Assembly (NCBI GenBank): GCA_020723725.1
Contig: DYIG01000007.1
Span: forward strand, 15,715 to 21,588
Direction: 5' to 3'
DNA length: 5,874 nt
Origin: Thermaerobacter marianensis
GTDB taxonomy: Bacteria; Bacillota; Sulfobacillia; DYIH01; DYIG01
The translations under genes and the position numbers were made by a program. Positions within the stretch are counted from its first letter, which is position 1; each line of letters starts with the position of its first letter. A model generated the notes under the pieces. That model saw only the letters and a program-made list of their open reading frames with translations, did no database searches and was not told the DNA's origin. Positions 1-5,863 of the stretch are shown here, piece after piece.

Positions 1-548
1 TGATAAACGACCTCCTTACTTTGGCCCGTGCCGATGCAGGGATTCATATCTCAAAACAGCCCATTAATGTGGGCGAGGTGCTCGAGGATGTATCGAGACA
101 AGCCAGGATACTGGCTGCGGGAAAGGTTGAGTTCGAAGAAGTAGGGTTGGACGATGCCTGTGTGGTCATTGAGGGTAACCGCGATTACCTTCACCGGCTT
201 TTCACCATACTTGTGGACAACGCCGTGAAGCATTCCCCCGCTGACAGCCGGATACTTCTCCGCGCGACGCGTTCTGCGGACCACCTGGATATCAGCGTTT
301 CCGATAACGGCCCGGGCATACCACCCGAACACCTTGCCCATATCTTTGACCGCTTCTACCGCGTGGACCGGGCGCGTTCAGGCCCGGGGACAGGTTTAGG
401 ACTGGCTATAGCCAAGTGGATCGCCGTGGAACATGACGCTGAGATAAACGTTGAGAGCCATCGCGGCAAAGGAACCACCTTCACGGTATCCCTACCGATC
501 ATCGCTCAACAAGAGGTAGAATTGCTAGATAAACAAGGTTACGTCTGA
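1..548 (+). CDS. Sensor histidine kinase, C-terminal part (5' end outside window)
   Basis: This is the C-terminal part of a membrane-type two-component sensor kinase. The reading frame is open to the left edge (first full codon at base 3), so the TTG at 21 is internal and not a start. The visible protein begins INDLLTLARADAG, the typical stretch just after the HisKA phosphoacceptor helix; the phosphorylated His and any sensor and membrane segments lie outside the window. Counting from base 21, the HATPase_c domain covers about residues 50-160. It has the N box (Asn67 in LVDNAVKHSP), G1 box (DNGPGI at 95-100), F box (FDRFYR at 109-114) and G2 box (GPGTGLGL at 121-128). All ATP-binding elements are present, so the domain looks active. 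The order resembles the EnvZ/ResE/BaeS class, whose partner is usually an OmpR-type regulator encoded just upstream; that cannot be seen here. The last 24 bases overlap the opposite-strand DsrE2 gene. The stop is TGA. Confidence -1.
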   Translation, partial: INDLLTLARADAGIHISKQPINVGEVLEDVSRQARILAAGKVEFEEVGLDDACVVIEGNRDYLHRLFTILVDNAVKHSPADSRILLRATRSADHLDISVSDNGPGIPPEHLAHIFDRFYRVDRARSGPGTGLGLAIAKWIAVEHDAEINVESHRGKGTTFTVSLPIIAQQEVELLDKQGYV

Positions 549-1016
549 GGCAGCGGCTTCCTCCAGTGCTGTAGCGGCGCCCGCCGGGTCAGACACCCCC
601 TCGATAAGGTCGTCCCGCCCCAGACCAAGGGCCTCCATGCTCATCTGGCAAGGAACAAGTTTGATGCCCAGGTCCTTGGACATTTCCAGAAACTCGTCAA
701 GCGACGGCACTCGGTTCTTGCGAAAAATGGCCTTCATCATGCCGGTTCCCGCGCCCATCATGTGCAGACGGGAGAGTGTCAGGTGCTTGCTGCCACCCCG
801 GTTCATTAAGTGAAGCATCCTGGTCATCCAGCATTTCCCTGATATCCAGCGATCGTTTCTCTTTAAAAGGAACAGACCCCAGAAGGTGAAGAAGATTGTC
901 ACCTCGGCGCCGCTGGCCGCCGCGGTGGTGGCCAATATAAGGACGGGATATGCCTTGTCCAGGTCCCCGCTCCAGGCTATGATGCTTACTTTCTTGAGCC
1001 GCTTTTCACGCCCCAC
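525..1016 (-). CDS. DsrE2-family (DsrE/F/H-like) sulfur-relay-type protein
   Basis: A complete 163-residue protein of the DsrE/DsrF/DrsH superfamily, closest in style to the DsrE2 branch (Pfam DrsE_2). Visible hallmarks are the N-terminal strand and turn SGDLDKAYP (about 16-24), the segment EVTIFFTFWGL (38-48), a Met/Gly-rich loop MMGAGTGMMK (86-95) and the motif CQMSMEALG (123-131). Cys123 is the conserved residue of this branch, thought to carry persulfide sulfur; Cys62 is a second, less typical cysteine. There is no signal peptide. The hydrophobic stretches are core beta strands or a short hydrophobic helix rather than clear membrane spans, although some DsrE2 proteins are suspected to be membrane associated. 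The start is GTG at 1016, chosen because GAGAGGGG at 1031-1024 (minus strand) sits 7 bases upstream and the domain begins directly after it. It follows the dacF-like gene by 61 bases and is probably cotranscribed. The family is clear but substrate and partner are unknown: no TusA, rhodanese or sulfite-reductase gene is in view. The stop is TAG. Confidence -1.
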   Translation of the reverse strand: MGREKRLKKVSIIAWSGDLDKAYPVLILATTAAASGAEVTIFFTFWGLFLLKRNDRWISGKCWMTRMLHLMNRGGSKHLTLSRLHMMGAGTGMMKAIFRKNRVPSLDEFLEMSKDLGIKLVPCQMSMEALGLGRDDLIEGVSDPAGAATALEEAAASDVTLFI

Positions 1017-1023
1017 TCTCGCA

Positions 1024-1031
1024 CCCCTCTC
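1024..1031 (-). promoter_or_regulatory. Ribosome binding site supporting the GTG start of the DsrE2 gene
   Basis: On the minus strand this reads GAGAGGGG, 7 bases before the GTG at 1016. It is the reason for preferring that GTG over later starts: the next in-frame ATG codons lie inside the conserved domain. Confidence -1.
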
Positions 1032-1062
1032 GTTATGGCACCTTCAGGAATGATACCATAAC
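1032..1062 (-). other. Stem-loop between the dacF-like and DsrE2 genes
   Basis: GTTATGG at 1032-1038 and CCATAAC at 1056-1062 form a perfect 7-base inverted repeat. In minus-strand RNA two more pairs (one U-G, one A-U) extend it to a 9-pair stem with a 13-base loop; on the plus strand the first of these positions would be a C-A mismatch. It starts 15 bases past the dacF-like stop and ends just before the DsrE2 ribosome binding site. No T-run follows, so it is not a standard intrinsic terminator. It could be an RNA processing or stability element, a partial attenuator, or a protein-binding operator. No function can be assigned from sequence alone. Confidence -1.
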
Positions 1063-1077
1063 TTGAGTGACACGGCG

Positions 1078-2316
1078 TCAGTAGGAAGGCATCCACATGT
1101 TCTTCCAGTACCTCCAGAGGAGTGTCGCAACCCCTGCGCGCGGTATTTCGGCCCTGGCTACCAGTGGCACCCTGCGAATCTCCTTTTTGTCTTTAGTCAC
1201 CACCAGTGAACCCATAACCTGGCCCGCCCTTATAGGGGCCTGCAGGCGCCTTTCATACTCCACCTGTCGGCTGATAGTCCCCTTTTCCCCCTTGGGGACG
1301 GTCACGGCCACAGTATCAGCGGGGCCGACTTCAACCTCTTCCGCCAGCCCTTCCAGCACTGTGGCCTTGCCGACAACCTCGTTGCCATCGGCTACTTTGA
1401 TGGTCTCAAACCCGCCGAAACCATAGTCGAGCAGCCTGTATATTTCGCTTTGACGTTCTTTTGGATTGGTGGCGCCAAGAACGACAGCTACCAGGCGTCT
1501 ATCATCTTTTTTGGCAGTGGCCGCCAGGCAGTACCCGGCTTCATTGGTCCACCCGGTCTTCAAACCATCCATGCCCTTGTATTCCATGAGACCCCTGTTG
1601 TGGTTGGTGAGCCAGACCTCATTCTTCTGTCCTTTGCGCACCCAGTGCTCCCATGTCTTGGTATACTTTAATGACTCCGGGTGTTCGTTTACGAGGTAAA
1701 CCGAGAGTATGGCCAGGTCGCGAGCAGATGTGTAGTGAGTCCCGAAGCCTGGAAGGCCATGCGGGTTACTGAAATGACTGTCCTTCATGCCCAGGGCTTT
1801 TGCCTTTTCATTCATAAGGTCGACAAATGCCTGCTCACTGCCAGCCACGTGTTCAGCCAGCGCCACTGCGGCGTCATTGGCCGAGAATACCGCAAGGGCA
1901 TAGAGCATATCCTCCAGCTTCATGACCTCACCAGGTTCCAGGTAGATCTGCGTTCCACCGAAACTCGTCGCGTGCATGCTCGCGGTTACATCATCATCCA
2001 GGGATATTTGGCTGGCCTTTAGGGCATCCAGAACCAGGGCCATGGTCATGAGCTTGGTTACGCTGGCGGGGGCCCGCCGGTCCCGTGAATTCTTTTCATA
2101 GAGGACCTGCCCGGATACGGCATCGACCAAAATGGCCGAGGGTGACTCGATATCCAGGTCAGAACCCTTGAAGGTAAGGGGGGGGTCAACCAGGCTGACC
2201 ACAGTCAATGCTTCTCCCCCATCACCATGGTAGTCACCCTGGGAGAACCCCACGTGCATGATAAAGGCCGCCGCCAGAACGGCAATGACCAAGCGCGGCA
2301 AGCGCCTCAGACGCAT
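1078..2316 (-). CDS. dacF: D-alanyl-D-alanine carboxypeptidase (peptidase S11, DacF/PBP5-like)
   Basis: A 412-residue low-molecular-weight penicillin-binding protein that removes the terminal D-Ala from peptidoglycan pentapeptides outside the membrane. The N-terminus (MRLRRLPRLV, then a hydrophobic stretch to about residue 24) is a Sec signal peptide without a lipobox. The S11 catalytic set is complete: Ser85-Val-Thr-Lys88 (nucleophile and base), Ser145-Ala-Asn147, and Lys253-Thr-Gly255. A PBP5-type C-terminal beta domain spans about 303-393, followed by a short aromatic-rich tail (WRYWKNMWMPSY) that fits the amphipathic membrane anchor of this family. Length and motif spacing are normal. The start is the ATG at 2316, with AAGGGAGG 8 bases upstream. 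The DacF symbol rests on remembered resemblance to Bacillus DacF around SFGGTQIYLEPGE and NPKER; DacA or DacB subfamily membership cannot be excluded. In Bacillus dacF precedes spoIIA, but here the next gene is a DsrE2 protein. The stop is TGA. Confidence -1.
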   Translation of the reverse strand: MRLRRLPRLVIAVLAAAFIMHVGFSQGDYHGDGGEALTVVSLVDPPLTFKGSDLDIESPSAILVDAVSGQVLYEKNSRDRRAPASVTKLMTMALVLDALKASQISLDDDVTASMHATSFGGTQIYLEPGEVMKLEDMLYALAVFSANDAAVALAEHVAGSEQAFVDLMNEKAKALGMKDSHFSNPHGLPGFGTHYTSARDLAILSVYLVNEHPESLKYTKTWEHWVRKGQKNEVWLTNHNRGLMEYKGMDGLKTGWTNEAGYCLAATAKKDDRRLVAVVLGATNPKERQSEIYRLLDYGFGGFETIKVADGNEVVGKATVLEGLAEEVEVGPADTVAVTVPKGEKGTISRQVEYERRLQAPIRAGQVMGSLVVTKDKKEIRRVPLVARAEIPRAGVATLLWRYWKNMWMPSY

Positions 2317-2422
2317 AATGACCGCCTCCCTTCAGAATCTGTATTCACACCTCATGCCGGGGATAACGATTTAGTCCTTAGAATCGCCCATTTTTTCGCT
2401 TGAAAGTTGGGAGGAACCCTAT
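2317..2422. promoter_or_regulatory. Divergent intergenic region between the dacF-like and PilB-like genes
   Basis: These 106 bases separate two divergently transcribed genes and should carry both promoters. Each end has a strong ribosome binding site: AAGGGAGG (2332-2325, minus strand) for the carboxypeptidase and GGGAGGAA (2409-2416, plus strand) for the PilB-like gene. On the plus strand TAGAAT at 2379-2384 matches the sigma-A -10 box at 5 of 6 positions, but no good -35 box lies at the right distance. I see no convincing promoter on the minus strand. A small inverted repeat, CGATT (2367-2371) and AATCG (2382-2386), is followed by a T6 run at 2391-2396. It could be an operator or a weak terminator-like hairpin in the PilB-like gene's leader; with 5-base arms it may also be chance. 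Confidence -1.
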
Positions 2423-3697
2423 ATGGAGCAACCTACACGGCTAGGCGAAATACTCCTTAAAGCTGGCGTGATATCAGAGATCGACCTCGCGAGGGCAATT
2501 CGTCAGCAACAGAGCACCGATAGGCGCCTAGGGGAGATCCTCTGCAGCCTGGGTTGCTTGACTGAAGGGGCCTTGGTACGGGCACTGGCGGAGCAACTCG
2601 GACTGAAGGTGGTCCCCCAATCTCGGCTAAAACCTGACCCCGATCTGATTCCCCTTTTTCCGGCAGCTCTTTTGAGCGAGTACTCTTTCCTGCCTATCCG
2701 GCTACAGGGCGATGGAGTTGAAGCGGTCGTTTTCGATCCGCTCGACGAAACCCCCATGCAATGCCTGAGGTTCTTTACAGGGCGGGAACCCAGGGTCATG
2801 GTGGCTGGTAAGTCCCTGATTGACAAAGCCATTGAACCATACTTGAAGGACTCCATGCCGATCCATGAAGGCGCAGTCAAAGACCTCCTGTCCTGGATGA
2901 ACGGGCTTGAAACCGGTTTCCTTGAACAGGTCAGAGAACTGTGCCTCAACGGTCTATCACGCAGGGCCTCCTCCCTTCACGCACTGGAAGAACAAGGCCG
3001 CCTCTCGATCAGCTTCAAAATTAACGGGGTGCTTGAAGAGGCCGCCTCCTGGCCTGGTTTACTGATCAGACCATTGGCACATGCCCTGAGCACATCAACT
3101 GCCTTTAAGGTGCGACTGTCGGTAATTGCCACTGCGAATGGCATTATGATGACTGCCAGGTTCCTGCGGCACCAAATAGCAACAGAATCGTTATCCGAGA
3201 TGCCGTTAAACGAAGATACACGCCGCGCCTATGAAGGTTTGCTTGCGGACCGAGAGGGGCTCGTGGTGATAGTCGGACCGCCTGGGTTCGGCAAATCACG
3301 CGTCCTGTCTGCATCAGCCGCACACCTTGCCGGGTTGGGTCGACAGGTGATCATGCTGTCAGCGGATATGGACGAAGCAATGCCAGGCTCTTTGGGTGGA
3401 ATCATACACATACGATCCGCACCCAGCGCGGGGCTTATAAGCGATCTGGAGTTCCATGACCCGGACGCGGTTTTGGTCGATGACGCAGTGGAACCTGCAG
3501 CCCTGGAAGCCGCAGCCCGGCTCGCCCTGTCAGGGAGGCTTGTCATTATGGCAGTGCCTGCACGGGATGCCGTCTCTCTCTGGAAAAGGATAGGCGGTTT
3601 GCAAGATGGTGGCAGGACGGTGCTAACAGCCTTGAGAGGCATCTTGCACCCTGCGTCAGAACAAGGTGGTCAGGTGTTCGCTTTGCTGCCGCTATGA
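2423..3697 (+). CDS. PilB/GspE-like protein: MshEN c-di-GMP-binding domain plus degenerate, truncated ATPase
   Basis: A 424-residue protein related to type IV pilus and type II secretion ATPases. Residues 6-29 and 35-58 are two copies of the 24-residue MshEN motif (R-L-G...G...L...Q) separated by exactly 5 residues, the arrangement known to bind c-di-GMP. Residues 60-140 continue the usual GspE/PilB N-terminal domain. The C-terminal part keeps a Walker A loop (GPPGFGKS, 285-292) and the frame of Walker B (DPDAVLVDD, 346-354). It lacks the usual GEIRD (DDAVE instead), the His box (VPARD where LHTND is usual), the Asp of the Asp box (ASSLH, 182-186, for ASDIH) and the ERRLPQDG arginine segment. 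The C-terminal CxxC zinc domain is also absent; most PilB/GspE proteins run over 500 residues. The ATG at 2423 has GGGAGGAA 6 bases upstream. No pilC, pilT or pilin gene is adjacent. ATP binding is possible, but motor activity looks unlikely. A regulatory or adaptor role is inferred. The last 28 bases overlap selA on the other strand. Confidence -1.
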   Translation: MEQPTRLGEILLKAGVISEIDLARAIRQQQSTDRRLGEILCSLGCLTEGALVRALAEQLGLKVVPQSRLKPDPDLIPLFPAALLSEYSFLPIRLQGDGVEAVVFDPLDETPMQCLRFFTGREPRVMVAGKSLIDKAIEPYLKDSMPIHEGAVKDLLSWMNGLETGFLEQVRELCLNGLSRRASSLHALEEQGRLSISFKINGVLEEAASWPGLLIRPLAHALSTSTAFKVRLSVIATANGIMMTARFLRHQIATESLSEMPLNEDTRRAYEGLLADREGLVVIVGPPGFGKSRVLSASAAHLAGLGRQVIMLSADMDEAMPGSLGGIIHIRSAPSAGLISDLEFHDPDAVLVDDAVEPAALEAAARLALSGRLVIMAVPARDAVSLWKRIGGLQDGGRTVLTALRGILHPASEQGGQVFALLPL

Positions 3698-5091
3698 TCC
3701 CCCGCGAGAACCCTGGCAACAGCCCGCCTCAGGGGTTCTTCGTCACCGGGCAGGACTGTGCGGAAATCGATTATCAGCGCGTTATCCTCAATGCGACCGA
3801 TTACGGCTGGGTTCCCCAACCTGAGACTCCTGGCCAACTCACTCACTTTTACACCTGCAGGAACGATCTTAACGGCCCAGCTTTCAATGGCCGTGCCTGG
3901 CATTGAGCCACCGCCAATACTCGCCTCCGACTCCACAACCTCCAGCCGGGCACTCAGCGCGTCTACACCAAGGTCCCTCTCAATGGCGGACTTGAAACGG
4001 TGAGCGGCATTCCGTACCTCTTGAAGGGGGCGCGTCACCATCCTTAGAACAGGCACCTCCTTGCGCGCTATGTCAGGATCCATATACAGGCGAAGAGTGG
4101 CCTCCAGGGCAGCCAGGCTGAGTTTATCTATGCGCAGCGCGCGGGCTAAAGGGTTTTTCGCACAGGCTTTAACCAGGTCAGCCCTGCCTGCTATCACCCC
4201 GGCTTGCGGCCCTCCGAGCAGCTTATCCCCGCTAAAGGTGACAGCCGCCGCCCCCTCTTTTATGGCACACTGCACCAAAGGCTCCTCGCTCCCTTTACCA
4301 GCCAACCCTTCGCCAAGCAGCCCGCTACCGGCGTCGAAAATTACGGGGATGGAAAACTCCTCCCCCAGGGCAACGAGCTCGGACAAGGAGGCGGACTGGG
4401 TAAACCCCGTTATGCGGTAGTTGCTGGGGTGCACCTTAAGGAGCGCCGCCGTTTCAGCGCCGATCGCAGCCCGGTAGTCCCCTATCCTGGTCTTGTTGGT
4501 GGTGCCGACCTCAGCCAGGATAGCGCCACTCATCGCCATGACATCAGGCACCCGGAAGGAGCCGCCAATTTCAACGAGCTCGCCCCTGGAGACAATCACC
4601 TGCCGCCCGGAAGCAAGGGTTGTTAAAACAAGAAGGACAGCCGCAGCATTGTTATTAACCACCAGCGCCGCTTCCGCGCCAGTCAGGGTTTTTAAGAGGG
4701 ACTCGACATGGGCCTGCCGTGAGCCCCGCTGACCGGTCTCAAGGTCCAACTCAAGGTTGGAGTAACCGCAAGCACGACTTACAGCCTCAATAGCGGTTTC
4801 TGCGAGAGGGGAACGCCCCAGATTGGTGTGCAGTATCACGCCCGTCGCGTTTATTACCTTGCGCAGAGATGGTGATACGCTTCGCAGGATCTCATCCTCA
4901 ACCAGTGGGACGATCACCTCAAGTAAAGGGTTGACAGGCGCGCCGGAACGAATGGCATCAAGGGTTTTTTCAATTGCCCTTTTGACGACAGCCCGGCCAT
5001 ACCTTTCCCCTAATGAGATTAATCTGGGGTGGGCGATGATCCGGTGCACAGCGGGAATCTGCCGAAGAGGGAGCCCCTCATTGTCAGACAT
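3670..5091 (-). CDS. selA: L-seryl-tRNA(Sec) selenium transferase
   Basis: SelA converts Ser-tRNA(Sec) to Sec-tRNA(Sec) with selenophosphate from SelD, using pyridoxal phosphate, in the cytoplasm. The 473-residue length is close to that of E. coli SelA (463). The SelA N-terminal region opens with GLPLRQIPAVHRII (residues 6-19). The fold type I PLP domain follows, with INATGVILHTNLGR (80-93), FDAGSGLL (252-259) and SFSGDKLLGGPQAG (about 286-298), where Lys290 is the PLP-binding lysine. The C-terminal segment GGGSMPGT (393-400) is also typical. The gene is intact. The ATG at 5091 lies inside the end of lgt: the two genes overlap by 8 bases (ATGTCTGA), and the Shine-Dalgarno upstream is weak, so translation is probably coupled to lgt. 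selB, selC and selD are not in the window; selB often follows selA, but here the opposite-strand PilB-like gene lies immediately downstream. Its presence implies that some TGA codons in this genome encode selenocysteine. Its own stop is TGA. Confidence -1.
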   Translation of the reverse strand: MSDNEGLPLRQIPAVHRIIAHPRLISLGERYGRAVVKRAIEKTLDAIRSGAPVNPLLEVIVPLVEDEILRSVSPSLRKVINATGVILHTNLGRSPLAETAIEAVSRACGYSNLELDLETGQRGSRQAHVESLLKTLTGAEAALVVNNNAAAVLLVLTTLASGRQVIVSRGELVEIGGSFRVPDVMAMSGAILAEVGTTNKTRIGDYRAAIGAETAALLKVHPSNYRITGFTQSASLSELVALGEEFSIPVIFDAGSGLLGEGLAGKGSEEPLVQCAIKEGAAAVTFSGDKLLGGPQAGVIAGRADLVKACAKNPLARALRIDKLSLAALEATLRLYMDPDIARKEVPVLRMVTRPLQEVRNAAHRFKSAIERDLGVDALSARLEVVESEASIGGGSMPGTAIESWAVKIVPAGVKVSELARSLRLGNPAVIGRIEDNALIIDFRTVLPGDEEPLRRAVARVLAGDHSGSKANT

Positions 5092-5863
5092 TCTTCAATC
5101 GCTGCCTTGCCACGCTCCAGCGCATAATGAGGTATCCCAGTAAAATCAGCGGTGGCGTGAAAAGCTGGGTCAGTGACGTAAACCCAAAACCCCACTGATA
5201 ATTGACATAATGGATGAACGCAAGTGGCATTTCCCGGAATGTTTCTTCAATAAGCCCTCGCAGGACGGAGTAATATACGATAAAGGCGCCAAACAGGTAG
5301 CCGGGGGGTGGGTTCTTGCGGGCAAGGTAGCGGTTGATCAGGAGAAGCATAACCCCGATCAGTGAGCCGTAGACCTGCGCAGGGTGGCGGTCAAAGGGCA
5401 GCAGTTCCCCGGTTCTCCCCAGTAGCTCCTGGTTGAAGATGTTCCCGATGCGAACAAAAATATATCCGACCGATAGACCGGGGATGCTTAAATCCGCCAA
5501 GGAGAGAGCCGTGCCCCATCCCCCGTTTTTGGTTAACCTGAGATAGACCCAACCTGCCACCAGCCCTCCGAGAAGGCCCCCATGCCAGGCCAGCCCGCCA
5601 TGGTCGATACGTATGATCTCCGCAGGCTGGGAGGCGTAATCCCCCCAATTGGTGAGCACAAACAGCGCTCTGGCGCCGAGGAGCCCAAAACCTACTGCCA
5701 CCAGCACCACGTTATAGAGGAGGTCCTCACTGAAGCCCTTCTTTAAACCATTCCGCCTGAAGTAATAGAAACCGATAGCCATGGACATGGCCATGAAAAA
5801 GCCATACCAACGTATGCCGAATTCCCCGAAGCGAATGATGTAGGGATTCAGATCAACGACCAT
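5084..5863 (-). CDS. lgt: Phosphatidylglycerol-prolipoprotein diacylglyceryl transferase
   Basis: Lgt is the inner-membrane enzyme that moves diacylglyceryl from phosphatidylglycerol to the lipobox cysteine of prolipoproteins, the first step of lipoprotein maturation. The 259-residue protein has about seven hydrophobic segments (roughly 18-35, 48-70, 90-109, 125-142, 165-180, 188-204, 232-248). Conserved residues are present: Tyr20 in RWYGF, His94 in GGLAWHGG, the Lgt signature RIGNIFNQE (138-146, with Arg138, Asn141, Asn144 and Glu146), HPAQVY (160-165), and the late Arg/Glu segment LRGLIEETFRE (201-211). The enzyme should be active. The start is the ATG at 5863, with GGGGG 6 bases upstream at the very edge of the window. 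The initial VVDLNPYIIRFGEFGIRWYG matches a normal Lgt N-terminus, so the gene is complete. It is followed by selA with an 8-base overlap; any promoter or upstream gene is outside the window. The stop is TGA. Confidence -1.
   Translation of the reverse strand: MVVDLNPYIIRFGEFGIRWYGFFMAMSMAIGFYYFRRNGLKKGFSEDLLYNVVLVAVGFGLLGARALFVLTNWGDYASQPAEIIRIDHGGLAWHGGLLGGLVAGWVYLRLTKNGGWGTALSLADLSIPGLSVGYIFVRIGNIFNQELLGRTGELLPFDRHPAQVYGSLIGVMLLLINRYLARKNPPPGYLFGAFIVYYSVLRGLIEETFREMPLAFIHYVNYQWGFGFTSLTQLFTPPLILLGYLIMRWSVARQRLKNV

Noticed and set aside
21..23. TTG at 21 as the true start of the histidine kinase.
   Set aside because: The frame is open to the window edge and the codons before it encode INDLLT, part of the conserved segment following the HisKA helix.
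546..809. TGA of the histidine kinase as a selenocysteine codon, since the frame stays open to TAA at 807 and begins with a Cys-Cys-containing stretch.
   Set aside because: The kinase domain ends normally at GTTFTVSLPI before the TGA, the extension is antisense to the well-conserved DsrE2 gene, and I see no convincing SECIS-like hairpin next to the TGA.
1097..2022. Plus-strand open frames of 73-113 codons inside the carboxypeptidase gene.
   Set aside because: The minus-strand frame has a signal peptide and the full S11 catalytic motif set; the others are antisense shadows.
2333..2360. Sporulation sigma-G-like -35 box (TGAATA on the minus strand) upstream of the dacF-like gene.
   Set aside because: No matching -10 box lies at the required spacing; the expected place falls in the ribosome binding site and start region.
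3229..3669. Extension of selA past its TGA through 146 open codons.
   Set aside because: SelA already has full family length and a normal C-terminus; the extension is antisense to the PilB-like gene with low-complexity Ser/Ala/Arg composition.
3695..4003. Readthrough of the PilB-like TGA to restore the missing C-terminus.
   Set aside because: The 101 codons beyond are antisense to selA, are rich in Ser, Ala, Arg and Pro, and contain no cysteine pairs or ATPase motifs.
3694..5143. Several open frames of 70-140 codons on the plus strand across selA.
   Set aside because: They are shadows of the conserved minus-strand selA gene, lack good ribosome binding sites and show no recognisable domain.
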